Source: Sthenelais limicola
Taxonomy: Eukaryota > Annelida > Polychaeta > Phyllodocida > Sigalionidae
Assembly: GCA_942159475.1 (NCBI GenBank)
Contig: OW804095.1
Coordinates: forward strand, 54,340,773 to 54,404,772
DNA length: 64,000 nucleotides
Direction of reading: 5' to 3'
Positions 42,998-53,329 of this stretch are shown here, piece by piece (the stretch's first letter is position 1; every line of letters begins with the position of its first letter). The position numbers and the translations under genes are program-made. The notes beneath the pieces are model-generated. The model was not told the origin of the DNA, did not search any database, and worked only from the letters and a program-made list of their open reading frames with translations.

Positions 42998-44350
42998 AAA
43001 TATTTTTTTAAATTTTATAATGCAGAGTACACATATCATAAGCATAGTCGTGACGACAGTCTTCCTGCTGCCTGCCTTATAGTAGGCTACCATATAGTGA
43101 TATGAATTTGAATGAAGGTTGTAGTAGCGATTAGGCCTAGTAGGCTATTGGTGATTAGATTAATGACATAACAAATGGCAAAACAAAACAGTAGGCCTAC
43201 CTCCTTATATATCTAACATCATAGGCCTATACATCTAACATCGTAGGCGGCTTAAAGGCTCGTCAAAATAAACTTAAAATAAAGTTTACTTTTGATATCA
43301 AGGTGTTAGCCTATAGGTCGTTAGAATATTATTTATATTATAGGCCTACTGAATGCATTAAAGGCCTTGAACCTAGTGGTACTCCGCAGTTGATCTCTTT
43401 TCCTATTTGACGCAGCATTAAAGGAGTTTTATGTGAGGACGTGGACATTTTCAGAGAAGTCGTGGGTTAATAACTAAAGGTTTTGCGGCGCAAAATCGCA
43501 TGAAAATCGGCTTAGTGCATGGACTAGGCCAATAAGTTACTATTTCTTTCCATAAGATCTAAATACAATACATTATAATACCACATTTAGGGTATTTCAA
43601 TGTTTTAAAGATAATAATGTTAAGCTGGGTAATGAATGTCAGTGTATACTTAGCCTACGTATAAACGAAGAGAGAACATTGCCACCTAGTGTTGGATCAG
43701 GAAAGTCAGCTATAGCAGTAGCACAGACGAATCCATTACGAGTCGCCGCACGTCGCACATCCACTCCTCAACTAGCGGTGTTCGTGTGTAGGCCTCTCTT
43801 CAAATCCTCTCTACTCCCTAGCTGGGCTTATGGAGAAGAGCTGCAGCCAATGTAAGACGAAGCACTTACCTTCCTTTGGGGGATAGGCCTATTGAAAGGT
43901 GGCTGAAGCTGCTCAAATTCGTGATTTGGAGGATTCTGTAAAGCTTTGGAAGGAAATTTGTTGCGGTAATACTCTGGATAGAGGATTTTAATTTGATTTA
44001 TCATAATCGATAAAGGCTAAAACAAGCAAAAAGTAATGTTGATGTCCACAGCCCATTTTGGCACCATGCCAGAATCACACTTTTAATATACTACTACCCC
44101 ACCGGTACATACATTACATGTACGTGCGTCCGGATCAGCAAAGCATGACGTCATGCGATGTGCACCAACAAACCTGCAGACATACGAATAGGAATGTATA
44201 GGAATGGGCATTGTGTGACAGAGGGTTAATCATGGCTATTCTGGCTCTTTTGTAGGCCCCAACGCGGACTTGATCCTGTTCATTCATCGAAATTCATTGT
44301 GGCCCCTCTGGTCCCATACATTGTTTTAGACTTCAACGAATATGGTAAAT
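42998..44350. other. Gene-free stretch rich in TAGGCCTA words
   Basis: At least five TAGGCCTA-type words lie between 43130 and 43890. A half-copy of the 34280 MITE lies at 43487-43533 and a palindromic CRE at 44143-44156. No gene is supported. Confidence 0.4.
44143..44156. promoter_or_regulatory. 14-bp palindromic CRE/ATF site
   Basis: GCATGACGTCATGC is a perfect palindrome with a TGACGTCA core. No gene start is recognised nearby. Confidence 0.35.
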
Positions 44351-44375
44351 ATAAGATAAGATAAGATAAGATAAG
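44351..44375 (-). repeat. LINE 3' microsatellite tail
   Basis: There are five ATAAG units on the + strand. The tail marks the 3' end of the LINE and fits target-primed reverse transcription with microsatellite tails. Confidence 0.75.
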
Positions 44376-44874
44376 AAGTTTTTTATTTGTCATGATCAAG
44401 GGTACAGGAGTGAGTACAATTGAATAAGGCGATAAAATAGACAAATGGGTCGACATACCTCTATGGTACCGCATGGTACCATTTCTTCCAGTAGTTACCA
44501 GAAATTTTGAAAAAACTAGTAGGACAAACTAAGAACTAAAGCTAATTAAATGACTTAGAAGTAAAATGACTAAAAGATTAAATAACAGATCTTATAAATC
44601 GATCTGGTTAACAGAGACAGCTTGATAAGTTGGGCAATACAGCACAACTTTTACAATATGTGTGTGACTTTTAAATCATGGGCACATCTATATTAGGCAG
44701 TACAGCGCAAGTTTACAATGTAAAAGACAGTTACATTAGGCAAGAACCGACGACCGACAGTCAGGTGTATAAGATTAATAAAGATTAATAATATCAGGTA
44801 AAAGGTTAATAAACCTAAGGATAGTGATAACGACAGTACAAAGATGATAAATTTATAGACCATAAGAAATCGTT
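44376..44874 (-). other. LINE 3' untranslated region
   Basis: This non-coding segment lies between the ORF2 stop (CTA on + at 44875-44877) and the tail. It contains short internal repeats around CAGTACAGCGCAAG and CAATACAGCACAAC. Confidence 0.6.
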
Positions 44875-45400
44875 CTAGAGGGTTCCCACCCGAGCCAGAA
44901 TCACTGATTTGACACTTTTTCTAAACTCATTCTTAATTTCAAAATTTTGCTGGTTTTTTTGGAGGTTATTCCAGGCTTTACAAGCTCTGAATAGAAATGA
45001 ATTCTGATAGAAAGTGGTTTTGGGGTGTATTACTTTTAGATTCTTCCTGTCATCCGAGTGGCTCCGGGTGGGAAGTTTTCTTATGTCAAGATTTGACTCA
45101 TGTCTAGCAAGGTGGTATGCACATTCAAGGACATGGAGCTCTCTTCATGATTCATTTGACATGATATTTAATTTTCTGAATTCACTCTCAATGTTTTGTA
45201 TTTTTCCTACATTCAGGGCTGCCCTCACAGAAGCATTGAGGAGGGACTGTAGCCTATTTACAAGATGCTTGTTAGCACATGAGTAGAATATGTCACCTCT
45301 ATCTATCAGAGGGATAATTAAGGTTTTTATAATATCTACTTTTACTTTTTTTGGTAGCATATAACAAGCTTTACCTAGTAGTCTCACTTTCCTCACATTA
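44875..45400 (-). pseudogene. LINE ORF2 C-terminal end
   Basis: This is the continuation of the RT ORF beyond the piggyBac-like insert: VRLLGKACYMLPKK, then a thumb region with IIPLIDRGDIFY, and after a frameshift near 45145 an end with FRACKAWNNLQ. The same segment order is seen in the LINE at 30235-31950 ([22 protein letters not shown]), which confirms the assignment. The stop is at 44875-44877. Confidence 0.8.
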
Positions 45401-47341
45401 TTAACCCATTTAAACCGAAGGTTGCAAAAATTGTTTAATCATCTTAAAACTTTAATATAATGATTAGGAAGGTACTGTGAGTACATGGGAGAAATTTGGT
45501 GAAATTTCCTTGAATAAGTTCTGAAATATAGGGTGGGTCGAAAACGACCCCTTTAGGCAAATATGGGGGCAAATATGGGGGCAAATATGGGGGGCAAATA
45601 GGTAAGTTACACAGTGAATGATATAATAATAGGTCACATTGCTGTAGCCCCCAAAGGCTAATTTTAAGACAAATTCATCAGAATTTGGTACAGAGGTAAA
45701 TTTGTTCATCCTCTATCATTTTAGATGGGGACACATTCTGAAATATGAAAGTGGTTTCCATGGCAACCGATCATTGCTATCAGGTATTAAAACTGCTTTA
45801 GGCTTATCTAACTAGTTTAATGTAGATACAACAGGAAACAAAGAGTGGAATCTTTGTCAAATATTCATATTCATTTGAAATGTAGTTAAAACACAGAATT
45901 AAATTGTTAAATATTTCCATATATAGTATCTGGTTACCATAGCAACTAAAAAGGCAGACCCAAAAGTCAGAAAAATAGCACTTTATTGTCTCATTTCTAC
46001 ACTATTGTCAGGAATGGCACCAAACCTGAGAATATTGATGGTAGCCTATATGAGTGCTATATGCAGCTTCCCTGCCCCTGCCCCTGCCCCTTCCCCCCCC
46101 CCCCCCCCCCTCTCTCCCTGTAAATGACCTTGGGAAAAAGGTCAAGGTCACCAGTTTCAAGGTCAAATGTCACATTTGGCCTGGATTTTTAGATATAAGA
46201 CTCTGTGTGTTGGGGGGGGGGGGGGGGCAGAGGGGGGGGGGGGAGGGGGCGAAGGCAGCTAATGGGCAATAGCATTAGTGAAATGAGTATCTTGACCTTG
46301 ACCAAGGTCATTAGCAAGATGTCTAATGAAAGAGCTCTTATAGCTCTACCATAATTAATTCTGTATCCTTGACCTTAATAGTTCAAAAGATACAGGTTTG
46401 TATATGTAGTTCAGATTTAAACAAAATTTAATGTAGAGTGAAAAGTAAGCTTTGGTTACCATAGCAACGCACATTCCAATGATATTGGGCGTGAGTTATT
46501 TTTCTTTCCTTCAATGCCAGTTACTGCTTTTATTTAGTAGGTTATCATTTTTCTCAATTGCCTAATTTTCATAAGAGAAAATAGGTTTTCAAATTCCACA
46601 ATTCTGCTGTTTTTGTGTTTGAAGGTCATATTTGGTGACATCCATCTTGGTCAAGGTCATTGACTTTGAGACTTTAGATAGCCCTCATGTGCCCCATCAA
46701 TAATACCAAGTTTGGTCACATTGCTAATAAAAGTGTAGTAATGGAAGCCTAAAAAGCAATTTTTTTGCTAAAATAGAAAAAAATACCATCAGTTACCATA
46801 GAAACGTCCTATTTGGAAAATAATTCCAATCAGCCTTTTCAGCTGTTTTCTCTTCAGATTCAGAAAGCTTTAGAAATTCTACCTAGAATACCTTAAATTT
46901 AGCTCATTGTATAGTGGGTAGGGGTTCTCTCCTACCCTAATGATAAGGGTTTTTTTTTTACCCCATATTGTCCTAATGGGGTCGTTTTCGACCCAACCTC
47001 AAAGAACCTCAAAGAACCTCCATTCTTTTCATACCAAATTTTGATAATTCTAGTTTAAGTATGAAAATGGGTGCCTGAGATATTGGTTAGTTTATTCTAT
47101 GCATTTTCTTTCTAAAATTACTTATTATATTGCCATTTTGAATCCCCTTTCTTTTCTAGCAAGCAAACAGCAGTGATGGTCACGTGACCACAAATAGTGC
47201 GCGTTTGCGCAATGGGGAGAATCTGTACTTCCCATACATATCATTTTCATTACTTATTTAATTTAATATAATATATATAATGCTGTTGAAAAAACATCTC
47301 ACGTGGGTCGAAAACGACCCCTTTAGGGACAAATGGGTTAA
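45401..47341. mobile_element. Non-autonomous piggyBac-like element (1933 bp) with TTAA duplication
   Basis: TTAA at 45401-45404 and 47338-47341 flanks a segment starting CCCATTT and ending AAATGGG. TTAA target duplication with CCC/GGG termini is the hallmark of piggyBac elements. Removing the segment and one TTAA leaves the LINE ORF2 frame open across the junction, so the insertion is precise and later than the LINE. Inside, GGGTCGAAAACGACCCC occurs near both ends (45537 and 47305) and its inverse near 46979. Poly-C and poly-G runs lie at about 46093-46110 and 46212-46243. There is no transposase, so it would depend on one supplied elsewhere. Confidence 0.85.
46126..46656. promoter_or_regulatory. 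AGGTCA/TGACCT half-site cluster in the piggyBac-like element
   Basis: About nine AGGTCA or TGACCT words occur within 530 bp, several in the extended form TCAAGGTCA, the monomer site of ERR/SF-1/NR4A-type nuclear receptors. Function is inference from motif only. Confidence 0.3.
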
Positions 47342-48986
47342 GGACCTTGGTAGCTTGACTTTTAAAAGATAGTCGCTGGTCTATCACTAGACCTAAGTAA
47401 TTATATTCATCGACTCTGAGTATGGGTTCAGTGCCCAGGGTAAGGTTATGGTTGTCAGGGTCAATTCCTGTTTTTATTGGGGATATTTTGAAATTCATGT
47501 ACTTTGTTTTAGAAACATTCATGGAAATTTTGTTCGACTTGCACCAAGTGTCAATGAGGTGTAGGTCATCTTGAAGTGTTTTTGAGATGATTTCTTTTTT
47601 GTTATTGCCAGTGAATAAAACTGTATCATCAGCATAGTGTTGAATCGTAGAATTTTTTACAACTTGGTGCATAACGTTTATGTATATTGTGAATAAAATC
47701 GGTCCTAAAATTGTTCCTTGGGGGACGCCAAAAGTGACCTTACCTTGGGCAGATTTTTTCCCATTTATTCTTACTGTTTGAGTTCTCTCGGATAGGTAAT
47801 TTGCAAACCATGAGTTCTCATGGCTGCAAATACCAATCTTATCCAGTTTTTGTAACAATATCGGGTGACTGACAGTATCGAACGCCTTCTTGAAATCTAA
47901 GAAGACTGCGGTGGTGGCCTCCCCCCTATTTATATGTTCATATATGGGTGTCAAAAAATCAATGTGGGCCTGTTCTACTGAGTGTCCCGAACGAAAGCCG
48001 TATTGTTTTTGATAATAGATATTATTTTCTTCCATATAGGTAGATAGTTGTTTCTGAACTATTTTCTCAAGTAATTTGGCCGGCATCGAGATGCCAGATA
48101 TAGGTCTAAAATTATTGGGAGTATTTTTTGGGCCATTCTTATGGAGTGGGGTCACCACTGCAGCCTTGAAGGCAACTGGTATGACACTAGTTGATAGAGA
48201 CAAGTTAAACAAAAAGGACAATTGTGGCACCAATGCAAGGAAGCAGCCTTTCAATATTTTGCCTGGTATGGTTTCAACTCCTGAACTTTTATAGGGGTCA
48301 ATATCTTTGATAATTTTTACAAGGTCTTTTTGAGAGACTGGCTTAAAGGTAAAGTTATCATAATTTCTTTTACCTTGAGCTTTCAGCCTGTCTCTGATTG
48401 TGTTAGCAGAGATCCGATCTGGCTCAGGTATTTGTTTGGCCAGAGTCGGTCCTATGCCTAAAAAGAAATTATTAAATGAGTTTGGAACATCATTATCATT
48501 AACATTTTCGTTTTTCTGATCGACTAGATGGATTTCTCCATTAGATCTTGACTTTTCTGGGCTTAATACTGTTTTGATGGTTTTCCATACTGCCCTTGGA
48601 TCAGCCTTGTCTCTCTGTAGTCTATCTCTGATATAAAGTGCCTTACTTTTCTTACAGAGGGAGGTTACTTTGTTCCTCAATTCTTTGGCTTCTATTAAGA
48701 GATCTTTGTTCTTAGTACGCATAGCTTTCTTATATAATTTGTCTCGTTTGTTCATTAGGCTTGTTATTTCGGGCGTCATCCAGCTCTGTTTCCTCCTGAC
48801 CCAATGGAACCTTTCTATGGGGCACATTCTGTCAGTAAATTTAACAATATAGCCTAACATTATGTCCCAGCAGACATTTGGGTCCACACTCAGGTAGAAG
48901 TCTCCCCAGTTTTGATCTATTAAAATCTCATTCAGGATTTTTTGATCGAGACATCTGGTATCTCGCATCGAATGTACCTGAGACAT
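47342..48986 (-). pseudogene. LINE ORF2 reverse transcriptase part
   Basis: About 545 codons on the minus strand. A linker (WMTPEITSLMNKRDKLYKKA) leads to the RT: NNFRPISGISMPAKLLEK, QKQYGFRSGHS, motif [17 protein letters not shown], motif B FGVPQGTILGPILF, motif C HYADDTVLF, then KISMNVSKTKYM. The catalytic Asp residues are present. The frame differs from the endonuclease part by a shift near 48970, and the C-terminus is split off by the piggyBac-like insert at 47341. The open frame runs on to 47250 only by reading into that insert. RT motifs fit the CR1/Jockey group. Confidence 0.88.
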
Positions 48987-49722
48987 AGCTATTTCTGTCT
49001 TTCTTTAGCGTTAAATATACTGGGTAGTGGTCAGAGGCCGAGTTTTCTATTATACCTGCTGATTTTACTATTTTGGAGTTTGTATAAACATGGTCAATGA
49101 TGGAGGATGAGGACAGAGTCCTCATAGTAGGTTGGGAAATATACTGAGTTAAGCCATATTTATCAAATATGGCCTTCAGTTCTAGAACCCTATTACCAGA
49201 AGGTCTCTGTCCACCGATATCAATATTAAAATCACCTGTTACAACCACGTCATTGGAATAGTCCAACTTGGATAACATTTCATCGAGCTCCCTAAGACAT
49301 GAGCTAATGTGAGAGTTCGGAGGTCTGTAAATATTTACGATAGTACATGGTTTCGATTTTCCTTTTGTAGTTTTTATAACTAATGTTTCAATATTATCAT
49401 TAGACACTGAGAGACAGGCAAAAGAGTCCGCATCGATTTGGTGGTCGTCACGGATGTATGTTAACAATCCACCTCCTCGCTTTTTGCCTCTCCTGTCCTG
49501 TCTGACTAGTTTATAGCCGCTCAGTTGAATCAGGCTATCGTTAATATTATGGTTGAGCCAGGTTTCAGTCAGGCATATCACATTCAACATATTATTAGAT
49601 TGGTTAATAGCATGTTGGAGATCATCAAAGTTTTTAGACAGGCTTCTGATATTCCGACCTATCAGATTATAGCCTTTAACATTGTTAAACAGGGCGAATG
49701 AGTCCTTAGCTTCTTGAGCCAT
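48928..49722 (-). pseudogene. LINE ORF2 endonuclease (EEP family)
   Basis: This 264-codon frame starts at ATG 49722. Endonuclease landmarks are in order: RNIRSLSKNFDDL, CLTETWLN (catalytic Glu), RGGGLLTYI, VNIYRPPNS, VVTGDFNID (catalytic GDFN) and SASDHYPVYL (terminal SDH). The enzyme should nick target DNA to prime reverse transcription. The frame ends at 48928 but the RT continues in another frame from about 48986, so one frameshift separates them. As the N-terminal half of ORF2 it looks intact in itself. Confidence 0.88.
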
Positions 49723-50239
49723 TGGGAATCAAATTACAATGAATGAGGGGTGTGATGATGGGCTACGGTAACATCAGTGAAGTATAGTATAGTAATATCA
49801 AGGGATAAAAATATACCATAGTGAATTTATAAGAATGATACCACAATACATTAAGTGGTGGTCTATAGAATTTTTGTTATGATCGATATAATCAAAACAT
49901 ATGATACATAATTGACAGTGACCAGTTGCATGCTATACAGTAAGATAGCTGACAGTGTGATATGTCGAACATTAGATTAATACCGTTTGATATACAAATA
50001 TGGTACAGAGTGGTAGATATAATCAATACATGCGATGCACAAATGTCAGTGTATAGTTGCCTGCTATACGGTAAGATAGTTGTACAATAATACAATGATA
50101 TATTGGTTGACAAAGAGATATATTGATCAACGACCGGTCGTTGTATCAGTCCGTTACGGGCGATAAAAGGGAGTTTTTGAGTATTTTGGCACATAGATAT
50201 TAGAATAGTCAGTTTTTATGCTCAGTATTGGTATACATA
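49723..50239 (-). other. LINE ORF1-ORF2 spacer with direct repeat
   Basis: I see no domain. An imperfect direct repeat of about 70 bp lies at 49885-49955 and 50016-50085 (GATATAATCA, then GCTATACGGTAAGATAG-like words). Open frames here are not convincing. Confidence 0.5.
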
Positions 50240-50743
50240 CTATTTAGCCTCCTTGAGTCGTTTGTAGAGCTTTGTAATCATGTTACCTTGGAGATTCTTT
50301 CCAAGGAATCGGCGTGAGGAGACATGTTGTGATTCTGTCCGAAGGTCTGGAAACTTGAAGCCGGCTCCCCACTTCCGGCTAAGGGTTACCTCGTAGAATT
50401 TGTTATGCTTTTCGGATTTTAATTTATCCGCTAGTTGTACATGCTGTTTGAATTTAAGGTTAATTAAGGTGGAGATGAGTGTTTCTTCTGCTGCTGTGAA
50501 TTCTTTGGATGGAACCATGTCTTGAGTTAAATGCTTTGCCTTGTAAGCAGATGCGGAGTCGAAGATCTCATCATAAGCGCCTTCGGTTGCTTCCGCGCTC
50601 TGGGCTTTTAGGCACTGGTAAGTGTGTTCCACTGACTTATATACAATGGATTCATGCTTGATGTCACACGGGTAGAAATTTGATAGGTATGCGTGCTCTC
50701 CGTAATAGCCGAGGGCTTTCCCTTGATCTATGTTAATTGATGA
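50240..50743 (-). pseudogene. NADAR (YbiA/DUF1768-like) domain encoded in the LINE
   Basis: A 167-codon minus-strand frame directly follows the ORF1 stop in the same frame (tandem TAA TAA at 50749-50744). It has no ATG near its start, so it was probably the C-terminal part of ORF1 or relies on readthrough. It carries the NADAR pattern: YYGEHAYLSNFYPCDI (about residues 13-28), YKSVEHTYQCLKA (35-47), LKFKQH (about 96-101), FYEVT (about 116-120) and KWGAGF (about 124-129). Spacing matches YbiA-type proteins: SNFYP, SxEHxYQxxKA, KFxQH, WGxG. Known family members hydrolyse N-glycosidic bonds in riboflavin intermediates or are linked to ADP-ribose and NAD metabolism. A role in a LINE is unknown to me. 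The Glu, Lys and Trp positions are conserved, so it may be functional in intact copies. Confidence 0.75.
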
Positions 50744-50746
50744 TTA

Positions 50747-51385
50747 TTAGTGGTTATAATAAATCTCTGATTCATGATTGTTTCTTTTCAACAATGCTTG
50801 GCAATTTTGTAGGAGAGTTTTCTGATGCGGGAATATCTGGAGTCCTGAGGGATTGATCCAGATACCTTCATCTTCATTTTCTGCGGTAGAGTTGATGGTT
50901 AAAAAATTATCGACGATGAATTTTCTTGCATCAGAATCTTGCAGGGCTAGTAGTATGGACCTGTTTTTCCCCTCTTCAGGGAGACCAATCCTATATACAT
51001 CATTGATATCTTCCTTGGAAAAATCAGCGTTGATTATCTGAATGAGTTGTACAACTTCATCACAGATTATTTCATTGATTTTTTCAGCATAGTCCTCAAT
51101 AATTACTATTTTATTGTTGTATTCACGTTTGGTGTTCTCTGTTTTATTTTTTGTTTTATTTTTTGTCTGATTTTTCCTCAATGTACGCGTGTTCCCGTTT
51201 GGGTTTCCCTTTTTGACGGCATTTGCATAGGCATTTGGTTGATGATTTTCTTTGATTCGTCCTGGTGTATTGGTGGCAACGCCCGATGACCCAGCACGTA
51301 GGTCGTTGATACTGGATTGGAGTTGCATTTGTTGCTGTTTTACTGACTCAAGAGTGCAAGAAATTTCTTTTTGCTTATTCTCAAG
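50747..51385 (-). pseudogene. LINE ORF1, basic linker and RNA-binding-like region
   Basis: About 212 codons: a Gln-rich helical end of the coiled coil (VKQQQMQLQSSINDLRA), a basic Lys/Asn/Thr-rich linker, then a globular region IVIIEDYAEKINEII to RKFIVDNFLTI that resembles the RRM-like domain of LINE ORF1 proteins, followed by a C-terminal region (GIWINPSGLQIFPHQ). The role would be RNA binding and RNP assembly. An in-frame TAA at 51388-51386 separates it from the upstream coiled coil, so this copy is damaged. The RRM call is inference. Confidence 0.6.
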
Positions 51386-51689
51386 TTACGTTCTGGTTTC
51401 TTTGAGGCTTTTATTGACGGCCAGGTTTATTTCAGGCTTTATATTATCAAGGAACGCATCCACATTGATATGTATGTTGTCAATTTTATTACCTAAAGAG
51501 CCGAGTGCCAAAGCGACTTGTTTTGTGTGTTCTTTTTGTAAATCTTTTACCTTCTTTGGATACTGGATGAGAGCTATTACATAATGTGCAAGTCTGGTCC
51601 AGGTCCTTGGAAGTGGCAAAAAAATTTTGGCGGGAATTCCAAACCCAAAACCAGGGTATAAAAAGAGCCCAGGTACACCAGATTGTCAT
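51386..51689 (-). pseudogene. LINE ORF1 N-terminal part: cysteine pair and coiled coil
   Basis: One frame (51619-51386) encodes a predicted coiled coil, with VKDLQKEHTKQVALALGSLG and NKIDNIHINVDAFLDNIKPE. An overlapping frame upstream carries DLDQTCTLCNSSHPV, possibly half of a zinc-binding motif. The two are joined by a frameshift near 51540. It precedes the RNA-binding-like part in the same ORF1. Confidence 0.45.
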
Positions 51690-51691
51690 TC
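51657..51691 (+). promoter_or_regulatory. TATA-initiator pair, antisense to the LINE
   Basis: TATAAAAAG (51657-51665) lies 31 bp before the A of TCATTC (51686-51691), the canonical TATA-to-Inr distance. It reads on the + strand, opposite to the LINE ORFs. No + strand gene follows. It may be an antisense promoter or chance. Confidence 0.3.
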
Positions 51692-51776
51692 AGCGGTCGT
51701 GCAGGTTAGGTGTTACAAGCTTCGTCTACCTATATATTGTTTTGTGTGTTCGTTAAATTCGGTGCGCATGCTCATA

Positions 51777-52157
51777 TTATCTCTGTGGTAGGAGGCCATT
51801 GACTTCAATAGCCTTCGTGTGAGAGTCGAGACTGGCAGCCATTTTTTCCATGATGCCTGTTTGTTTCTCCATCTGCGTCTGCATCATTTTATATATAGGA
51901 GAACATTCTATGGATTGAATATCTTGAGAACAAACAGGAGTCTGGGAGAAAGGAGCAAGTACCATGCCAGACGACATGGGTTGAAGGTGAGTGTTTGCTT
52001 GACTTGCCTGAATAGGTTGCAAACCTTGGTTCGAGTGTTGTTGTTGTGGTTGAACATATTGCTGTCGTTGCATGAATCCAACTGGGGCTAGCACCTGCAT
52101 TTGATTCTGAAACTGGTTTTGCTGACTTTGAAACTGGTTTTGTTGTTGATCAACCAT
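51777..52157 (-). CDS. Gln-rich ORF at the LINE 5' end
   Basis: This 126-codon frame starts at ATG 52157 with a Gln/Asn-rich N-terminus (MVDQQQNQFQSQQNQF), continues with a Pro/Gln linker and ends in a Met/Lys-rich helix (QTQMEKQTGIMEKMAASLD). It lies upstream of ORF1 on the same strand and may be its N-terminal part, or a separate low-complexity protein. I recognise no domain. Confidence 0.4.
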   Translation of the reverse strand: MVDQQQNQFQSQQNQFQNQMQVLAPVGFMQRQQYVQPQQQHSNQGLQPIQASQANTHLQPMSSGMVLAPFSQTPVCSQDIQSIECSPIYKMMQTQMEKQTGIMEKMAASLDSHTKAIEVNGLLPQR

Positions 52158-53329
52158 ATTTGATATGTTCTGATCCGTTATTTGTGATGTAATTGATATT
52201 TATTGAGTATCTTATGGGTTATAGTTCAGTTTATATTATTTATCCGTGTTCATATAGTGTTCTCCTTGTTTATTTAGCGTTCATAATGCCACAGTAGCTG
52301 ACAATCAAATCACTGTCAATCCCATCAGTGAGACATTAGTCAATGATAATACATAGCAGTCTTAGTACACAAGGTGGCAGCACTGAGGAGAGCAGAGCAG
52401 AGCAGGGCACTGTTGGCAATGTTTCGATTACTCCACAGGTGGCAGCACCGCTAGCGGCCACTATACAATGTGCGAGGTTTGTTTTAATATGATTATGAAC
52501 TAAGTCACAAGTTAATCCTCCTTATTTCGGAGTTCAAAATACTGTTTGATGCATCAAAAATATATTTTCTACACATACCTGCCCAAGTTTGTATTTGTTT
52601 GTGCCTTAGTCATGTTATGATTGCATTAATCTTGGTCATATATAGACGTTAATCCTGGGCGATAATCGGGGGGATAATCTCTTGTTATGTAGGTTCAGAT
52701 ATGGACGAAAAAGGCGCCATAAGGTAGTTGTTGAAACGCTGGCACAAAGTTCGAATCTACGTCCTTATGTCCATTCTTACTAATAGAAGTATAGTTCAGG
52801 TAGTTCCTTGCATATTCATGTTCTTGTTAATCCATATTTATGGCATTGCTGTTCAGTAAATTGTTCAACGATGTTGTTACCGTGGCCTAGTTTAGTCCTT
52901 ATGTCCTACTCATCCTATGTATGCGTTTTTATATATCATTAATAGATAACATTACTTCTCAATTATATGTAAGTAGATTTACTTGCCAAAGGTTTAAGAT
53001 ATAGAGAATGTATCAATATCTTTCGTTCTCCTGGGGGTACATATAACTTCAATAATCTCTTTACTTTTTCCTGTTGAAATGTAACCTTTTGGGATATATT
53101 TTTGGCATCTCGGTGATATGCGACAACAGCAGTGGTCAGATGCACTCTAGTGTCAATTATTAGTATAGATTTGCACTGGCAAAAGGTTCTAACTCACTAT
53201 TTCTTAGGGGATGTTGAAATATAATACTTATTCATTCTATCGGAGAACCGATTTTGAGTTAATTTTGTAGGTCGAAGGTTGACCTTGCTCATGAAATTGA
53301 GTGTTATATGGGTTCCTGACAAAATTGAA
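52158..53329. other. Gene-free stretch, possible LINE 5' UTR then unique DNA
   Basis: The first 250-300 bp may be LINE 5' UTR, and a GCAGAGCA-like repeat occurs near 52395-52410. No gene is recognised. Confidence 0.35.

Larger units (their letters stand above)
44351..52157 (-). mobile_element. Long LINE (CR1/Jockey-like) with NADAR-bearing ORF1 region, interrupted by a piggyBac-like insert
   Basis: On the minus strand the order is: Gln-rich ORF (52157-51777), coiled coil and ORF1 (about 51619-50747), NADAR domain (50743-50240), spacer, endonuclease (49722), RT to a stop at 44875, 3' UTR, and a (TTATC)n tail that reads as ATAAG units at 44351-44375. A microsatellite tail in place of poly-A is typical of CR1/L2-type LINEs. 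The 5' end is uncertain and may lie upstream of 52157. Frameshifts (near 48970 and 45145), an in-frame stop in ORF1 and the insertion at 45401-47341 make it inactive. Endonuclease, RT and tail all support a LINE; the clade is inferred from RT motifs. Confidence 0.88.

Noticed and set aside
42797..43093. 98-codon minus-strand frame opposite the possible first exon
   Set aside because: It is mostly the complement of the same GC-rich palindromic segment and has no domain.
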